Notes under the pieces: generated by a model
What the model saw: only the letters and a program-made list of their open reading frames with translations
What the model was told of the DNA's origin: nothing
Database searches by the model: none
Position numbers and translations under genes: made by a program
Shown: positions 1-8,215 of the stretch, piece by piece
Layout: every line of letters starts with the position of its first letter
Position numbering within the stretch: position 1 is the first letter of the stretch
NCBI GenBank assembly: GCA_023428295.1
Contig: JAEYYV010000432.1
Location: forward strand, 1 to 8,675
Direction: 5' to 3'
DNA length: 8,675 nucleotides
From: Pseudomonadota bacterium
GTDB lineage: Bacteria > Myxococcota_A > Polyangia > Haliangiales > Haliangiaceae

Positions 1-93
1 GACGAGAGTGCCGTCGGCGGGGCGAGGGCGCCTACTCCTCCAGCAGTGAACGCACGCGATCCAGGAGCCTCCGTGGCTTGGCCGGCTCGATCG
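1..93 (-). repeat. Outer copy of duplicated dnaJ 3' end (orphan fragment)
   Basis: Positions 1-93 match 144-236 at a constant offset of 143 bp. The only difference is position 21 (G) against position 164 (C). The segment carries, on the minus strand, the last roughly 20 codons of the J-protein gene with its TAG stop at 32-34, plus about 30 bp of downstream sequence. It lies beyond the stop of the intact gene and lacks everything upstream of those codons, so it is a non-functional tail fragment. It starts at the window edge and may extend further or belong to a longer tandem array. Either a real tandem duplication or an assembly artefact could produce it. Confidence 0.9.
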
Positions 94-151
94 ACAGCGA
101 GACGACGACGAGAACGACGAGACGACGACAGCGACGAGACGAAGACGAGAG
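92..151. repeat. T-free GAC/GAG-rich simple-sequence tract
   Basis: These 60 consecutive bases contain no T on the plus strand (22 G, 15 C, 23 A). They are built from irregular GAC, GAG and GAA triplets. On the minus strand, which is the transcribed sense of dnaJ, the tract is free of A and rich in C and U. It joins the two copies of the 93-bp repeat and overlaps both slightly. It does not look like a conserved gene. It could be a simple-sequence expansion, or an unstructured pyrimidine-rich trailer of the kind Rho can bind; the latter is speculation. Confidence 0.75.
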
Positions 152-236
152 TGCCGTCGGCGGCGCGAGGGCGCCTACTCCTCCAGCAGTGAACGCACGC
201 GATCCAGGAGCCTCCGTGGCTTGGCCGGCTCGATCG
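144..236 (-). repeat. Inner copy of the 93-bp direct repeat, within dnaJ 3' end
   Basis: This is the partner of the repeat at 1-93 (92 of 93 bases identical). It contains the genuine C-terminal codons of the J-protein gene, its stop codon at 175-177, and the first 31 bp after the stop. The match ends at position 236, where the gene sequence continues and the outer copy instead runs into a T-free tract. Confidence 0.9.
162..175 (-). terminator. Possible hairpin at the dnaJ stop (no U tract)
   Basis: On the minus strand the last base of the TAG stop begins a perfect 5-bp stem, GGCGC-CCTC-GCGCC, with a 4-nt loop. No run of T follows, so it is not a classical intrinsic terminator. The downstream RNA is pyrimidine-rich and lacks A. 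In the outer repeat copy (19-32) the single mismatch at position 21 breaks the middle base pair of this stem. In GC-rich sequence a 5-bp stem can arise by chance. Confidence 0.25.
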
Positions 237-1086
237 CCGCCGTGTTCTGTCCCTGCGTCTTCGCGAGCTCCTCGATTAGCTCGCGCTGCCGCGGCGTCAG
301 CTCCGTCGGAACCGCGACCGAGACCGTCACGAGGTGATCGCCACGCGGGCCATTCTTCGCCGACGAGTGCGGGATGCCACGACCTCGGATACGGAACTGG
401 CCGCCGCTCTGCGTGCCTTCGGGAATCTTCATCTTGATCGCGCCGTCGAGCGTGTCGACCTCGATGATCGCGCCGAGGGCCGCTTGCGGGAACGTGATGG
501 TGGCTTCGCTGCGCACGTCGTGGCCTTCGCGCTTGAAGGTGGGGTGGTCGGCGACCCGGATGTTGACGTGCAGGTCGCCGGTTTGGCCGCCCTGCTTGCC
601 GTGCTCGCCTTCGCCACGCAGCGTCTTGACCGTGCCGTCTTTGACGCCGGCAGGGACGACCACGGTGAGCTCCCGCGCTTTCATGCCCACGTCGGGAACG
701 GCGGGCAGCGAGACGGTCTTGCTCGCGCCGAAGGCCGCCTCCTCGAAGGTGATCTCGAGCGTGTAGCGGATGTCTTTGCCTTTTTGCTTTCCGCGGCGGC
801 GGCGAAAGACGTCGTTGATGATCTCCTGGGCAGCGTCGACGACAGCGCCGAGGCCGCTCGAACCGTCGTCGGCGTGGCCCCAGCGATCGTAGCGGGCGCG
901 CTGATCTTTGTCGGAGAGCACCGCGTACGCTTCGTTGATCTCGCGGAAGCGCTCGCCGCCGTCGGCAGCGCCGGTGTCGGGGTGATGCTTGCGGGCGAGC
1001 TCGCGAAACGTGCGTTTGATCTCGGCGTCCGACGCGTCGCGCGTCACTCCGAGGACGGCGTAGTAGTCACGTTTACGGCGCGCCAT
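175..1086 (-). CDS. dnaJ: DnaJ-family J-protein without zinc finger (DnaK co-chaperone)
   Basis: This 303-residue co-chaperone is expected to stimulate DnaK ATP hydrolysis and deliver unfolded clients. Residues 5-70 form a J-domain with the HPD motif at His35-Pro36-Asp37 and the usual RYDRWG ending. A short, weakly Gly-rich linker follows. From about residue 104 comes the DnaJ C-terminal substrate-binding domain (EITFEEAAFGASKTVSLP, later VVVPAGVKDG and IPEGTQSGGQFRIRGRGIP). The four CxxCxGxG zinc-binding repeats of classical DnaJ are absent, and the protein contains no cysteine at all. It is therefore a type II (CbpA-like) J-protein and shorter than E. coli DnaJ (376 aa). The gene lies 21 bp after dnaK. 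The ATG is preceded by AAGGTCGGA, a loose ribosome-binding site. The final codons are duplicated downstream. The symbol dnaJ follows the operon position; cbpA-like is an alternative name. Confidence 0.93.
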   Translation of the reverse strand: MARRKRDYYAVLGVTRDASDAEIKRTFRELARKHHPDTGAADGGERFREINEAYAVLSDKDQRARYDRWGHADDGSSGLGAVVDAAQEIINDVFRRRRGKQKGKDIRYTLEITFEEAAFGASKTVSLPAVPDVGMKARELTVVVPAGVKDGTVKTLRGEGEHGKQGGQTGDLHVNIRVADHPTFKREGHDVRSEATITFPQAALGAIIEVDTLDGAIKMKIPEGTQSGGQFRIRGRGIPHSSAKNGPRGDHLVTVSVAVPTELTPRQRELIEELAKTQGQNTAAIEPAKPRRLLDRVRSLLEE

Positions 1087-1107
1087 GGATCCGACCTTAG
1101 CCGACTC

Positions 1108-3575
<2,468 letters not shown>

Positions 3576-3600
3576 AACGTGGCGACCATAACCAGGTTTC

Positions 3601-3612
3601 GGCGATCTCGCC
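3601..3612. promoter_or_regulatory. Short palindrome in the hrcA-grpE gap
   Basis: In the 48-bp gap between hrcA and grpE lies a perfect inverted repeat, GGCGA-TC-TCGCC. It is flanked by two CCAGGT direct repeats at 3592-3597 and 3611-3616. This could be an operator or a small RNA hairpin. It bears no resemblance to CIRCE, and a chance origin is possible in GC-rich DNA. Confidence 0.2.
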
Positions 3613-3623
3613 AGGTCGTGCGC

Positions 3624-4658
3624 TTAGGTTTGCGTGAGCTCCGCGAGCAACTGCGAGACCGTGTCCGCGGTGACGTCGACGACCGACATCACCTTGCCGT
3701 AGTTCATGCGCATCGGACCGATGACGGCGAGCGCGCCGATCGGCGCCTCCTCCGGTCCGTACGAAACGGCGACCACGCTGCTCGTGGCGAGCGCGCTCAT
3801 CGAGGTCTCGGCGCCCAAGAACACCTGGAGCCCCTCCGCCTGGCGGGTGCGATCGAGCAGGCGCACGAGCGTTTCCTTGTCCTCGAGCGTCTTCAACAGG
3901 TCGCGCGCGCGATCCTTGGCCAGCTCGTCGTCGAGCAGGTTCGCTTGACCCGACACGAGGACATCGCCCGCGCGATCGGGTTGCGCGACGAACACGGCGT
4001 GGCCGAGGCGCAGCGCCGCAGCGACCGCCTCGTCGTAGCGATTCTTGTCCTCGCCGAGCTCGCGGATCACGCGATCCTTGACCTCGTCGAGCGTCATGCC
4101 CGAGAGCAGCTGGTTCAGATAGTGATGGATGCGCTCGAGGCGGCGCGGCTCGACATCGTCGACGATCAAGCGGTTCTCGATGCGCCCGTCCGTGGTGACG
4201 AGGACCGCGATCAGCTTGCCGTCGCGCAGCGGTACGAACTCGATCTGTCCGAGGCGCTGCTGATCCGGATCCGGCGCGATGATCACGGCGGCGTGCTGCG
4301 TGAGATCCGAGAGCAAACGCGACGCGCGGTGCACGACCTCGTCGGGCGTCGGCGCCGTGACGCGCTCGCGGATCTCCTCTTTCTCTCGCGGCGAGAGCCC
4401 GCGCACCTTGAGCAGCGAATCGATGAAGAAGCGCAGCCCGCTCGCCGTGGGCACGCGTCCCGCCGACGTGTGCCGCTGCTCGAGGAGGCCCATCTCCTCG
4501 AGGTCCGCCATCACGTTGCGCACGGTCGCGGCGGAGAGGCCGAGATCGTGGCGTCGCGTGACGGTGCGAGATCCCACGGCGTCCCCACCGTGCAGGTACT
4601 CCTGCACGACGGCATGCAGGATCTTCTGCGCGCGCCGGTTGAGGTCGGTGGCACTCAT
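3624..4658 (-). CDS. hrcA: Heat-inducible transcription repressor HrcA
   Basis: This 344-residue protein represses chaperone genes by binding the CIRCE inverted repeat; its activity is tuned by chaperonin availability in characterised species. Residues 5-75 form the winged-helix DNA-binding domain (LNRRAQKILHAVVQEYL, then LSAATVRNVMADLEEMGLLE). The HrcA hallmark HTSAGRVPT follows at 63-71. The rest is the GAF-like and dimerisation region (for example YGPEEAPIGALAVIGPMRMNY near the C-terminus). The length matches the family. The gene starts 14 bp after the hemW stop and precedes grpE-dnaK, so it probably regulates its own operon. However, no CIRCE sequence (TTAGCACTC-N9-GAGTGCTAA) is visible upstream, and a promoter would have to lie inside hemW or further upstream. 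Confidence 0.97.
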   Translation of the reverse strand: MSATDLNRRAQKILHAVVQEYLHGGDAVGSRTVTRRHDLGLSAATVRNVMADLEEMGLLEQRHTSAGRVPTASGLRFFIDSLLKVRGLSPREKEEIRERVTAPTPDEVVHRASRLLSDLTQHAAVIIAPDPDQQRLGQIEFVPLRDGKLIAVLVTTDGRIENRLIVDDVEPRRLERIHHYLNQLLSGMTLDEVKDRVIRELGEDKNRYDEAVAAALRLGHAVFVAQPDRAGDVLVSGQANLLDDELAKDRARDLLKTLEDKETLVRLLDRTRQAEGLQVFLGAETSMSALATSSVVAVSYGPEEAPIGALAVIGPMRMNYGKVMSVVDVTADTVSQLLAELTQT

Positions 4659-4672
4659 GCCGTTTCCCGAGC

Positions 4673-5818
4673 TTACAAAGCCGCGCCCGCGTCGTCACGT
4701 GGAGTTCCGGCGGATCCCCCCCATTGTTCCACGATGCGCGCAGCGACCCGATCAGACATCAGAAAGCCGCGCAGAGTCGGACAGATGTACGCGACACCGT
4801 GACGCTGCCGACGCTCGGCCAGCTGCTCGGCGACGAGCGCATCGGCCACGCCGGGGGCATTCGCGAGGTCGGCCTCGGCAATTCCATCGCTCGTGCGCAT
4901 CGCGAGCCACGCACGATCCGCAGCCATCTCCGACGGTGACATCACGTGCCGCTCGACGGGCGTACCCGGATCGCGCGCGTAGTCGGTCCATCGCCGCGGG
5001 TTCGTCGCACGCGCCCCCGCGCCGCTCGCGTGCACCTCGAGCGACGCCGCGCCAACCCCGAGCCCCAAGAACGGCGAGCCACGCCAGTACAGCGAGTTGT
5101 GGACCGCGCGCTTGTCGGGCTTTGCATACGAGCTGATCTCGTAGTGCTCGTAGCCCGCCGCGACGAGCCGGTCGTGCGTCGCGATGTACCGATCGGCGAG
5201 CACGTCTTCGTCGAGCGGGACGAGGCGTCCGTCGCGCACGCGCTGACCGAACGCCGTGCGCTCCTCGATCGTCAGCTCGTACACCGAGAGATGAGGCGCG
5301 AGCGCGACGACGTCCTCCGCCGACCCGGGTGTGCCGAGGATGAAGTCCGCGCTGACCTCGAAGCCCGCGTCGATCGCGCGCGCGACGGCGGTGCGTCCGT
5401 CACCGAAGCGGTGATCGCGTCCGAGCGTTACCAGTGCGCCCGGCTCGAGAGACTGCACGCCGATCGACACGCGCGTGATGCCGAGCGCTCGCCACGCCGC
5501 GAGCTTCTCGTCGGTGCAGTCGGTGGGGTTCGCCTCGATCGTCACCTCGCGCGGCGCGCCGAATCGCCCCCGCACGGCATCGAGCACCGCGCCCATCGAC
5601 GCGGGCTCCCACAAGGATGGCGTGCCACCGCCCAGATAGATCGACACGAGGTCAGGCCCCGCGAACGCATCGGCGCGCCGAGCGAGCTCGTGAAGGATCG
5701 CGTCCCGATATGCCTCGTGCGGCGGTGCCCCGACCTCGACGGCAAAGTCGCAGTACGGGCACAGCTTGCGGCACCACGGGAAGTGGATGTAGATGCCTAA
5801 CTCCGAGATGCAGCCAAT
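4673..5818 (-). CDS. hemW: Radical SAM heme chaperone HemW
   Basis: This is a radical SAM protein of the HemN/HemW family. HemW carries heme to membrane haemoproteins rather than oxidising coproporphyrinogen. Counting from the first open codon (5818), CxxxCxxC (Cys16, Cys20, Cys23; WCRKLCPYCDF) binds the [4Fe-4S] cluster. The next residue but one after Cys23 is Phe, not the extra Cys typical of HemN. GGGTPS at 63-68 is the SAM-binding glycine motif. HNSLYW at 240-245 is the HNxxYW heme-binding signature of HemW. The C-terminus (GFLMSDRVAARIV) is typical. The frame is open from 5818 (up to 381 aa), but no ATG, GTG or TTG occurs before the cluster motif. The first GTG (5647) would remove all three cysteines. 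ATT at 5818 or ATC at 5809 are the possible starts, or there is a frameshift. The 5' end overlaps the divergent cysteine desulfurase gene. Confidence 0.92.
   Translation of the reverse strand: MGCISELGIYIHFPWCRKLCPYCDFAVEVGAPPHEAYRDAILHELARRADAFAGPDLVSIYLGGGTPSLWEPASMGAVLDAVRGRFGAPREVTIEANPTDCTDEKLAAWRALGITRVSIGVQSLEPGALVTLGRDHRFGDGRTAVARAIDAGFEVSADFILGTPGSAEDVVALAPHLSVYELTIEERTAFGQRVRDGRLVPLDEDVLADRYIATHDRLVAAGYEHYEISSYAKPDKRAVHNSLYWRGSPFLGLGVGAASLEVHASGAGARATNPRRWTDYARDPGTPVERHVMSPSEMAADRAWLAMRTSDGIAEADLANAPGVADALVAEQLAERRQRHGVAYICPTLRGFLMSDRVAARIVEQWGGSAGTPRDDAGAAL
5778..5786 (+). promoter_or_regulatory. Ribosome-binding site supporting the desulfurase start
   Basis: GGGAAGTGG lies 6 nt before the ATG at 5793 and is a moderate Shine-Dalgarno match. 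The in-frame ATG at 5808 has no comparable purine-rich sequence before it, so 5793 is the better start. An in-frame TAG at 5790-5792 excludes any start further upstream. Confidence 0.45.
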
Positions 5819-6935
5819 CTACCTCGACAACGCCGCTTCGACCCGCGTCTCCGACGACGTGCTCGCTCTGATGACCGAGGTGATGCGCACCGCGTGGGGA
5901 AACCCGAGCTCGCATCACCCGCAGGGAGCCGCTGCGCGGACGTACATCGAGGTCGCGCGCGGCCGATTGCTCGCCGCACTCGGCGATCCGAGCGGCGCCA
6001 AAGGCGACATCGTGTGGACGAGCGGCTGCACCGAGGCCGACGCGCTCGCCGTGCTCGGTGGATCGCGTACGCGTGACGGTCACGTCGTCACGTCGTCGAT
6101 CGAGCACCCCGCGGTCAGCGAAGCCGCGGCACGCTCTGGCCGCGAGGTCCGCTTCGTGGATCCGGGCTCCGACGGCGTGCTCGATCCCGAGGTCGTCGCC
6201 GCAGCCGCGATCGGCGCTGCCGTCGTCGCGATCGTGATGGTGCAGAACGAGGTCGGCACGGTCCAACCGATCGCGCACATCGCCAGCGCTGTCCGCCGCG
6301 CGAACCCCGATTGCCACGTTCACGTCGACGCCGCGCAAGCGTTTGGCAAGGTGCCGCTCGACGTCACCGTGATCGGCGCCGACTCCGTCGCGCTCGCCGC
6401 GCACAAGCTGCACGGTCCCAAGGGCATCGGCGCGCTCTGGCTGCGCACCGGTGCGAAGCTCGAGCCGCTGTGGGTCGGCGGTGGTCAGCAGAAGGGTCTG
6501 CGCGGCGGCACGCAAGACGCGCCCGGTTGCGCGGGCTTCGGTCTCGCCGCGGCAAACGCGATCGCGCAGATGGCGCACGCACGCGCGAGCTGGCTCGAGC
6601 TTGCCGCGCGCGCGACGAGCATCCTCGACGAGCGTGGCGTCGCGTATCGCAAGCTCGTCCCCGACGTGCGACGCGCGCCGCACATCCTCGCGCTCGGCAT
6701 CACGGGCGTTCCCGCCACCGCGATGCGCACGGTGCTGTCGAGTCGCGGCGTGTATCTCTCGACGGGCTCTGCGTGCGCCGAAGGCACGAGCAAACCGTCA
6801 CCGGTCCTCGTCTCGCTCGGCTTGCCCGAGAGCGCGGGCATGGTGCGCCTCTCGTTTGGACTCGACACCACGATGGCCGACGTGGAGACCGCGACCGGCC
6901 TCGTCGCCGACGTGATCGGCGAGCTGAAGAAGTAG
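5793..6935 (+). CDS. Cysteine desulfurase, group I (NifS/IscS-like)
   Basis: This 380-residue PLP-dependent aminotransferase-fold enzyme should remove sulfur from cysteine, giving alanine and a persulfide used for Fe-S clusters or tRNA thiolation. Visible motifs are IYLDNAAST (9-17), TSGCTEAD (76-83), SSIEHPAV with His105, MVQNEVGT with Asn152, DAAQ with Asp179 and Gln182, and AAHKLHGPKGIGAL with the PLP lysine Lys205. STGSACAEGTSKPS contains the catalytic Cys328; the extended loop places it in group I rather than the SufS group. Several positions differ from typical IscS (GGQQKGLRGGT instead of a GGxxERGxRSGT-like segment; TSGCTE instead of TSGATE). It is therefore a diverged member, and nifS or iscS cannot be assigned. 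No scaffold gene (iscU, nifU) is adjacent. It is divergent from hemW, whose product needs an Fe-S cluster, and its stop touches that of the next gene. Confidence 0.93.
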   Translation: MPNSEMQPIYLDNAASTRVSDDVLALMTEVMRTAWGNPSSHHPQGAAARTYIEVARGRLLAALGDPSGAKGDIVWTSGCTEADALAVLGGSRTRDGHVVTSSIEHPAVSEAAARSGREVRFVDPGSDGVLDPEVVAAAAIGAAVVAIVMVQNEVGTVQPIAHIASAVRRANPDCHVHVDAAQAFGKVPLDVTVIGADSVALAAHKLHGPKGIGALWLRTGAKLEPLWVGGGQQKGLRGGTQDAPGCAGFGLAAANAIAQMAHARASWLELAARATSILDERGVAYRKLVPDVRRAPHILALGITGVPATAMRTVLSSRGVYLSTGSACAEGTSKPSPVLVSLGLPESAGMVRLSFGLDTTMADVETATGLVADVIGELKK

Positions 6936-8192
6936 TCACAGCAGCGTGTACGAGACGACAAACGGCTGGTGCTCGGGGTCGAGCGCGAACGCCGCCATCG
7001 ACAGGAGCGTGTCGTACCAGAAGTGCATCGCGACGCTCGTCTTCAGCTTGTAGCCCGTGCGTTGGTACGCGAGGCCGAGCGAGCTGCCGACGACGGAGAT
7101 CAGCGGCACCGCGACGAGCGCTGTCTTCGGATCGTTCTGCAGGAAGTTGAACGTGTGCACCGCGCCGAAGATCGCCGACGACACGACGAGGCCCCAGGTC
7201 GTGCCGAAGCGCTCCTCCATCTCCGTCTGGATCACACCGCGAAACAGCGCTTCTTCGCCGACACCGACGGGCGCGAACAGCGACATGAAGTACGCCGAGC
7301 CTGCGAGGAAGCCGGTGCCTCGATCGAAGCTCCGACCGAGCACGTTGATCTTCTGGACGTCGCGGATCGTCTTCGCGTTGTCGAACGCTTCCCTGTCGAC
7401 GAGGTACGAGAAGCCGAGGCCGATGCCGACCATGATCGGCACGCCGCCCCACACCCACGGGCTCTTGAGGACACGCGGATCGAACGATGCGAGCGCCAGC
7501 TCGCCGAGTGACTCGCGCGTGATCGGAACCTTGTATCCCGCGTCGTCACGTAGGACGCGCGCGTCGCGATACGCGTCGAAGATCGAATAGAACCACAGGT
7601 TCTGCGCGGCGATTCCGAGAACGATGCCGACGGGCTGCGAGGCCGACGTGGCGGATCCATCGAGCGCGACCGTCCCGCTGATCAGCGTCGCCGACGTCGC
7701 GAGCAGGCCGACCGTCGTCGCGAGATACGCCGCGCCTGCGATCGGCTGGCGAAGATAGAAGTGTCCGCCGCCAGGCAGCAGCGCGAGAGCGGCCGCCGTC
7801 CCCGGGCGCTTGCGAAACGCCCACAGCTTCTCGTACGCGAGCTCTTTGCGCTGGCGGTAGGTCGGGTCCTGCTCGACGCGCGCGGACGCTTCGATCGTCG
7901 AGTCGTAGGCGGGATCGCGACGGCGCGCGAGCGCTTCGGCGGCGCGTGCGCGGACCTCGGCGTCCACGTCGCGCGTCATCATGATCGTGAGGAGCTCCGG
8001 TGCGCGCGGGCTCGGATCGAAGATCAGCTCCTCGGTCGCCGCGATGCGCTTCGCCGGGTCAGGATCCGCCGCGAGCTGATAGCGATCCGGTGCCGGCGGA
8101 TGGGGCGCCGACGGCGGCGGTGGATTCACGCAGCCCGCGATCACGGTCACGATCGCCGCGAGCTGCCATCCGGTCGTCATTGTCCGCCCCAT
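6936..8192 (-). CDS. CPBP-type intramembrane protease-like protein with lipobox
   Basis: This 418-residue, probably membrane-bound protein belongs to the CPBP (CAAX protease and bacteriocin-processing, Abi) family. The catalytic motifs are all present in the C-terminal part: EEALFR (Glu313-Glu314...Arg318), FGAVH (Phe342...His346) and HFWYD (His390...Asp394). The N-terminus has a short hydrophobic stretch ending in IAGC (Cys21), a lipobox, followed by a Pro-rich linker. Residues about 48-92 resemble a HEAT-type helical repeat (DVDAEVRARAAEALARRRD). Residues 133-200 include LLPGGGHFYLRQPIAGAAYL and further hydrophobic segments. A second in-frame ATG at 8180 is preceded by GGGGCGG with suitable spacing and may be the true start, giving 414 aa; both starts keep the lipobox. 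Substrate and pathway are unknown. Prenyl-protein processing should not be assumed, because most bacterial members have other or unknown targets. Confidence 0.88.
   Translation of the reverse strand: MGRTMTTGWQLAAIVTVIAGCVNPPPPSAPHPPAPDRYQLAADPDPAKRIAATEELIFDPSPRAPELLTIMMTRDVDAEVRARAAEALARRRDPAYDSTIEASARVEQDPTYRQRKELAYEKLWAFRKRPGTAAALALLPGGGHFYLRQPIAGAAYLATTVGLLATSATLISGTVALDGSATSASQPVGIVLGIAAQNLWFYSIFDAYRDARVLRDDAGYKVPITRESLGELALASFDPRVLKSPWVWGGVPIMVGIGLGFSYLVDREAFDNAKTIRDVQKINVLGRSFDRGTGFLAGSAYFMSLFAPVGVGEEALFRGVIQTEMEERFGTTWGLVVSSAIFGAVHTFNFLQNDPKTALVAVPLISVVGSSLGLAYQRTGYKLKTSVAMHFWYDTLLSMAAFALDPEHQPFVVSYTLL
8184..8190 (-). promoter_or_regulatory. Shine-Dalgarno-like site favouring a start at 8180
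   Basis: On the minus strand GGGGCGG ends 3 nt before the second ATG (8180-8178) of the CPBP gene; its GGGG core ends 6 nt before it. The upstream ATG at 8192 has only GGATAGAAT-type sequence before it, with no good ribosome-binding site. This favours the shorter start, though not decisively. Confidence 0.35.
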
Positions 8193-8201
8193 GTGCGTGT
8201 G

Positions 8202-8207
8202 ATTCTA
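8202..8207 (-). promoter_or_regulatory. Possible -10 element of the CPBP gene
   Basis: Minus-strand TAGAAT matches the TATAAT consensus at 5 of 6 bases and lies in the 23-bp gap between the two divergent start codons. Transcription starting about 7 nt further on would give a short leader containing the GGGGCGG site and the ATG at 8180. No convincing -35 hexamer is seen at 16-18 bp spacing (GATCAC or ATCACG only), so this is weak. Confidence 0.25.
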
Positions 8208-8215
8208 TCCACGCC

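Noticed and set aside
1..236. CRISPR-like repeat arrangement
   Set aside because: Only two long copies are seen, one within a gene end, with no short regular repeats and no unique spacers of uniform size. The intervening tract is low-complexity.
78..437. A 119-codon plus-strand open frame over the repeat region
   Set aside because: It runs through the T-free tract, where stop codons cannot occur (all stops contain T), and is antisense to the J-protein end. Its translation is Arg/Ser/Pro-rich without domain features.
4640..4680. GAGTGCC at the hrcA start with GTAAGCTC upstream, considered as a CIRCE half-site pair
   Set aside because: The upstream arm does not match TTAGCACTC and the spacing is wrong. 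The GAGTGCC lies in the hrcA start codon region and looks coincidental.
5808..5810. ATG at 5808 as the cysteine desulfurase start
   Set aside because: It is possible and would leave a normal N-terminus (MQPIYLDNAAS), but it has no ribosome-binding site, whereas the in-frame ATG at 5793 follows GGGAAGTGG at suitable spacing.
5652..6683. A 343-codon minus-strand open frame antisense to the cysteine desulfurase
   Set aside because: It is a frame shadow of a clear PLP enzyme. It also overlaps the hemW 5' region in a different frame and lacks HemW motifs.
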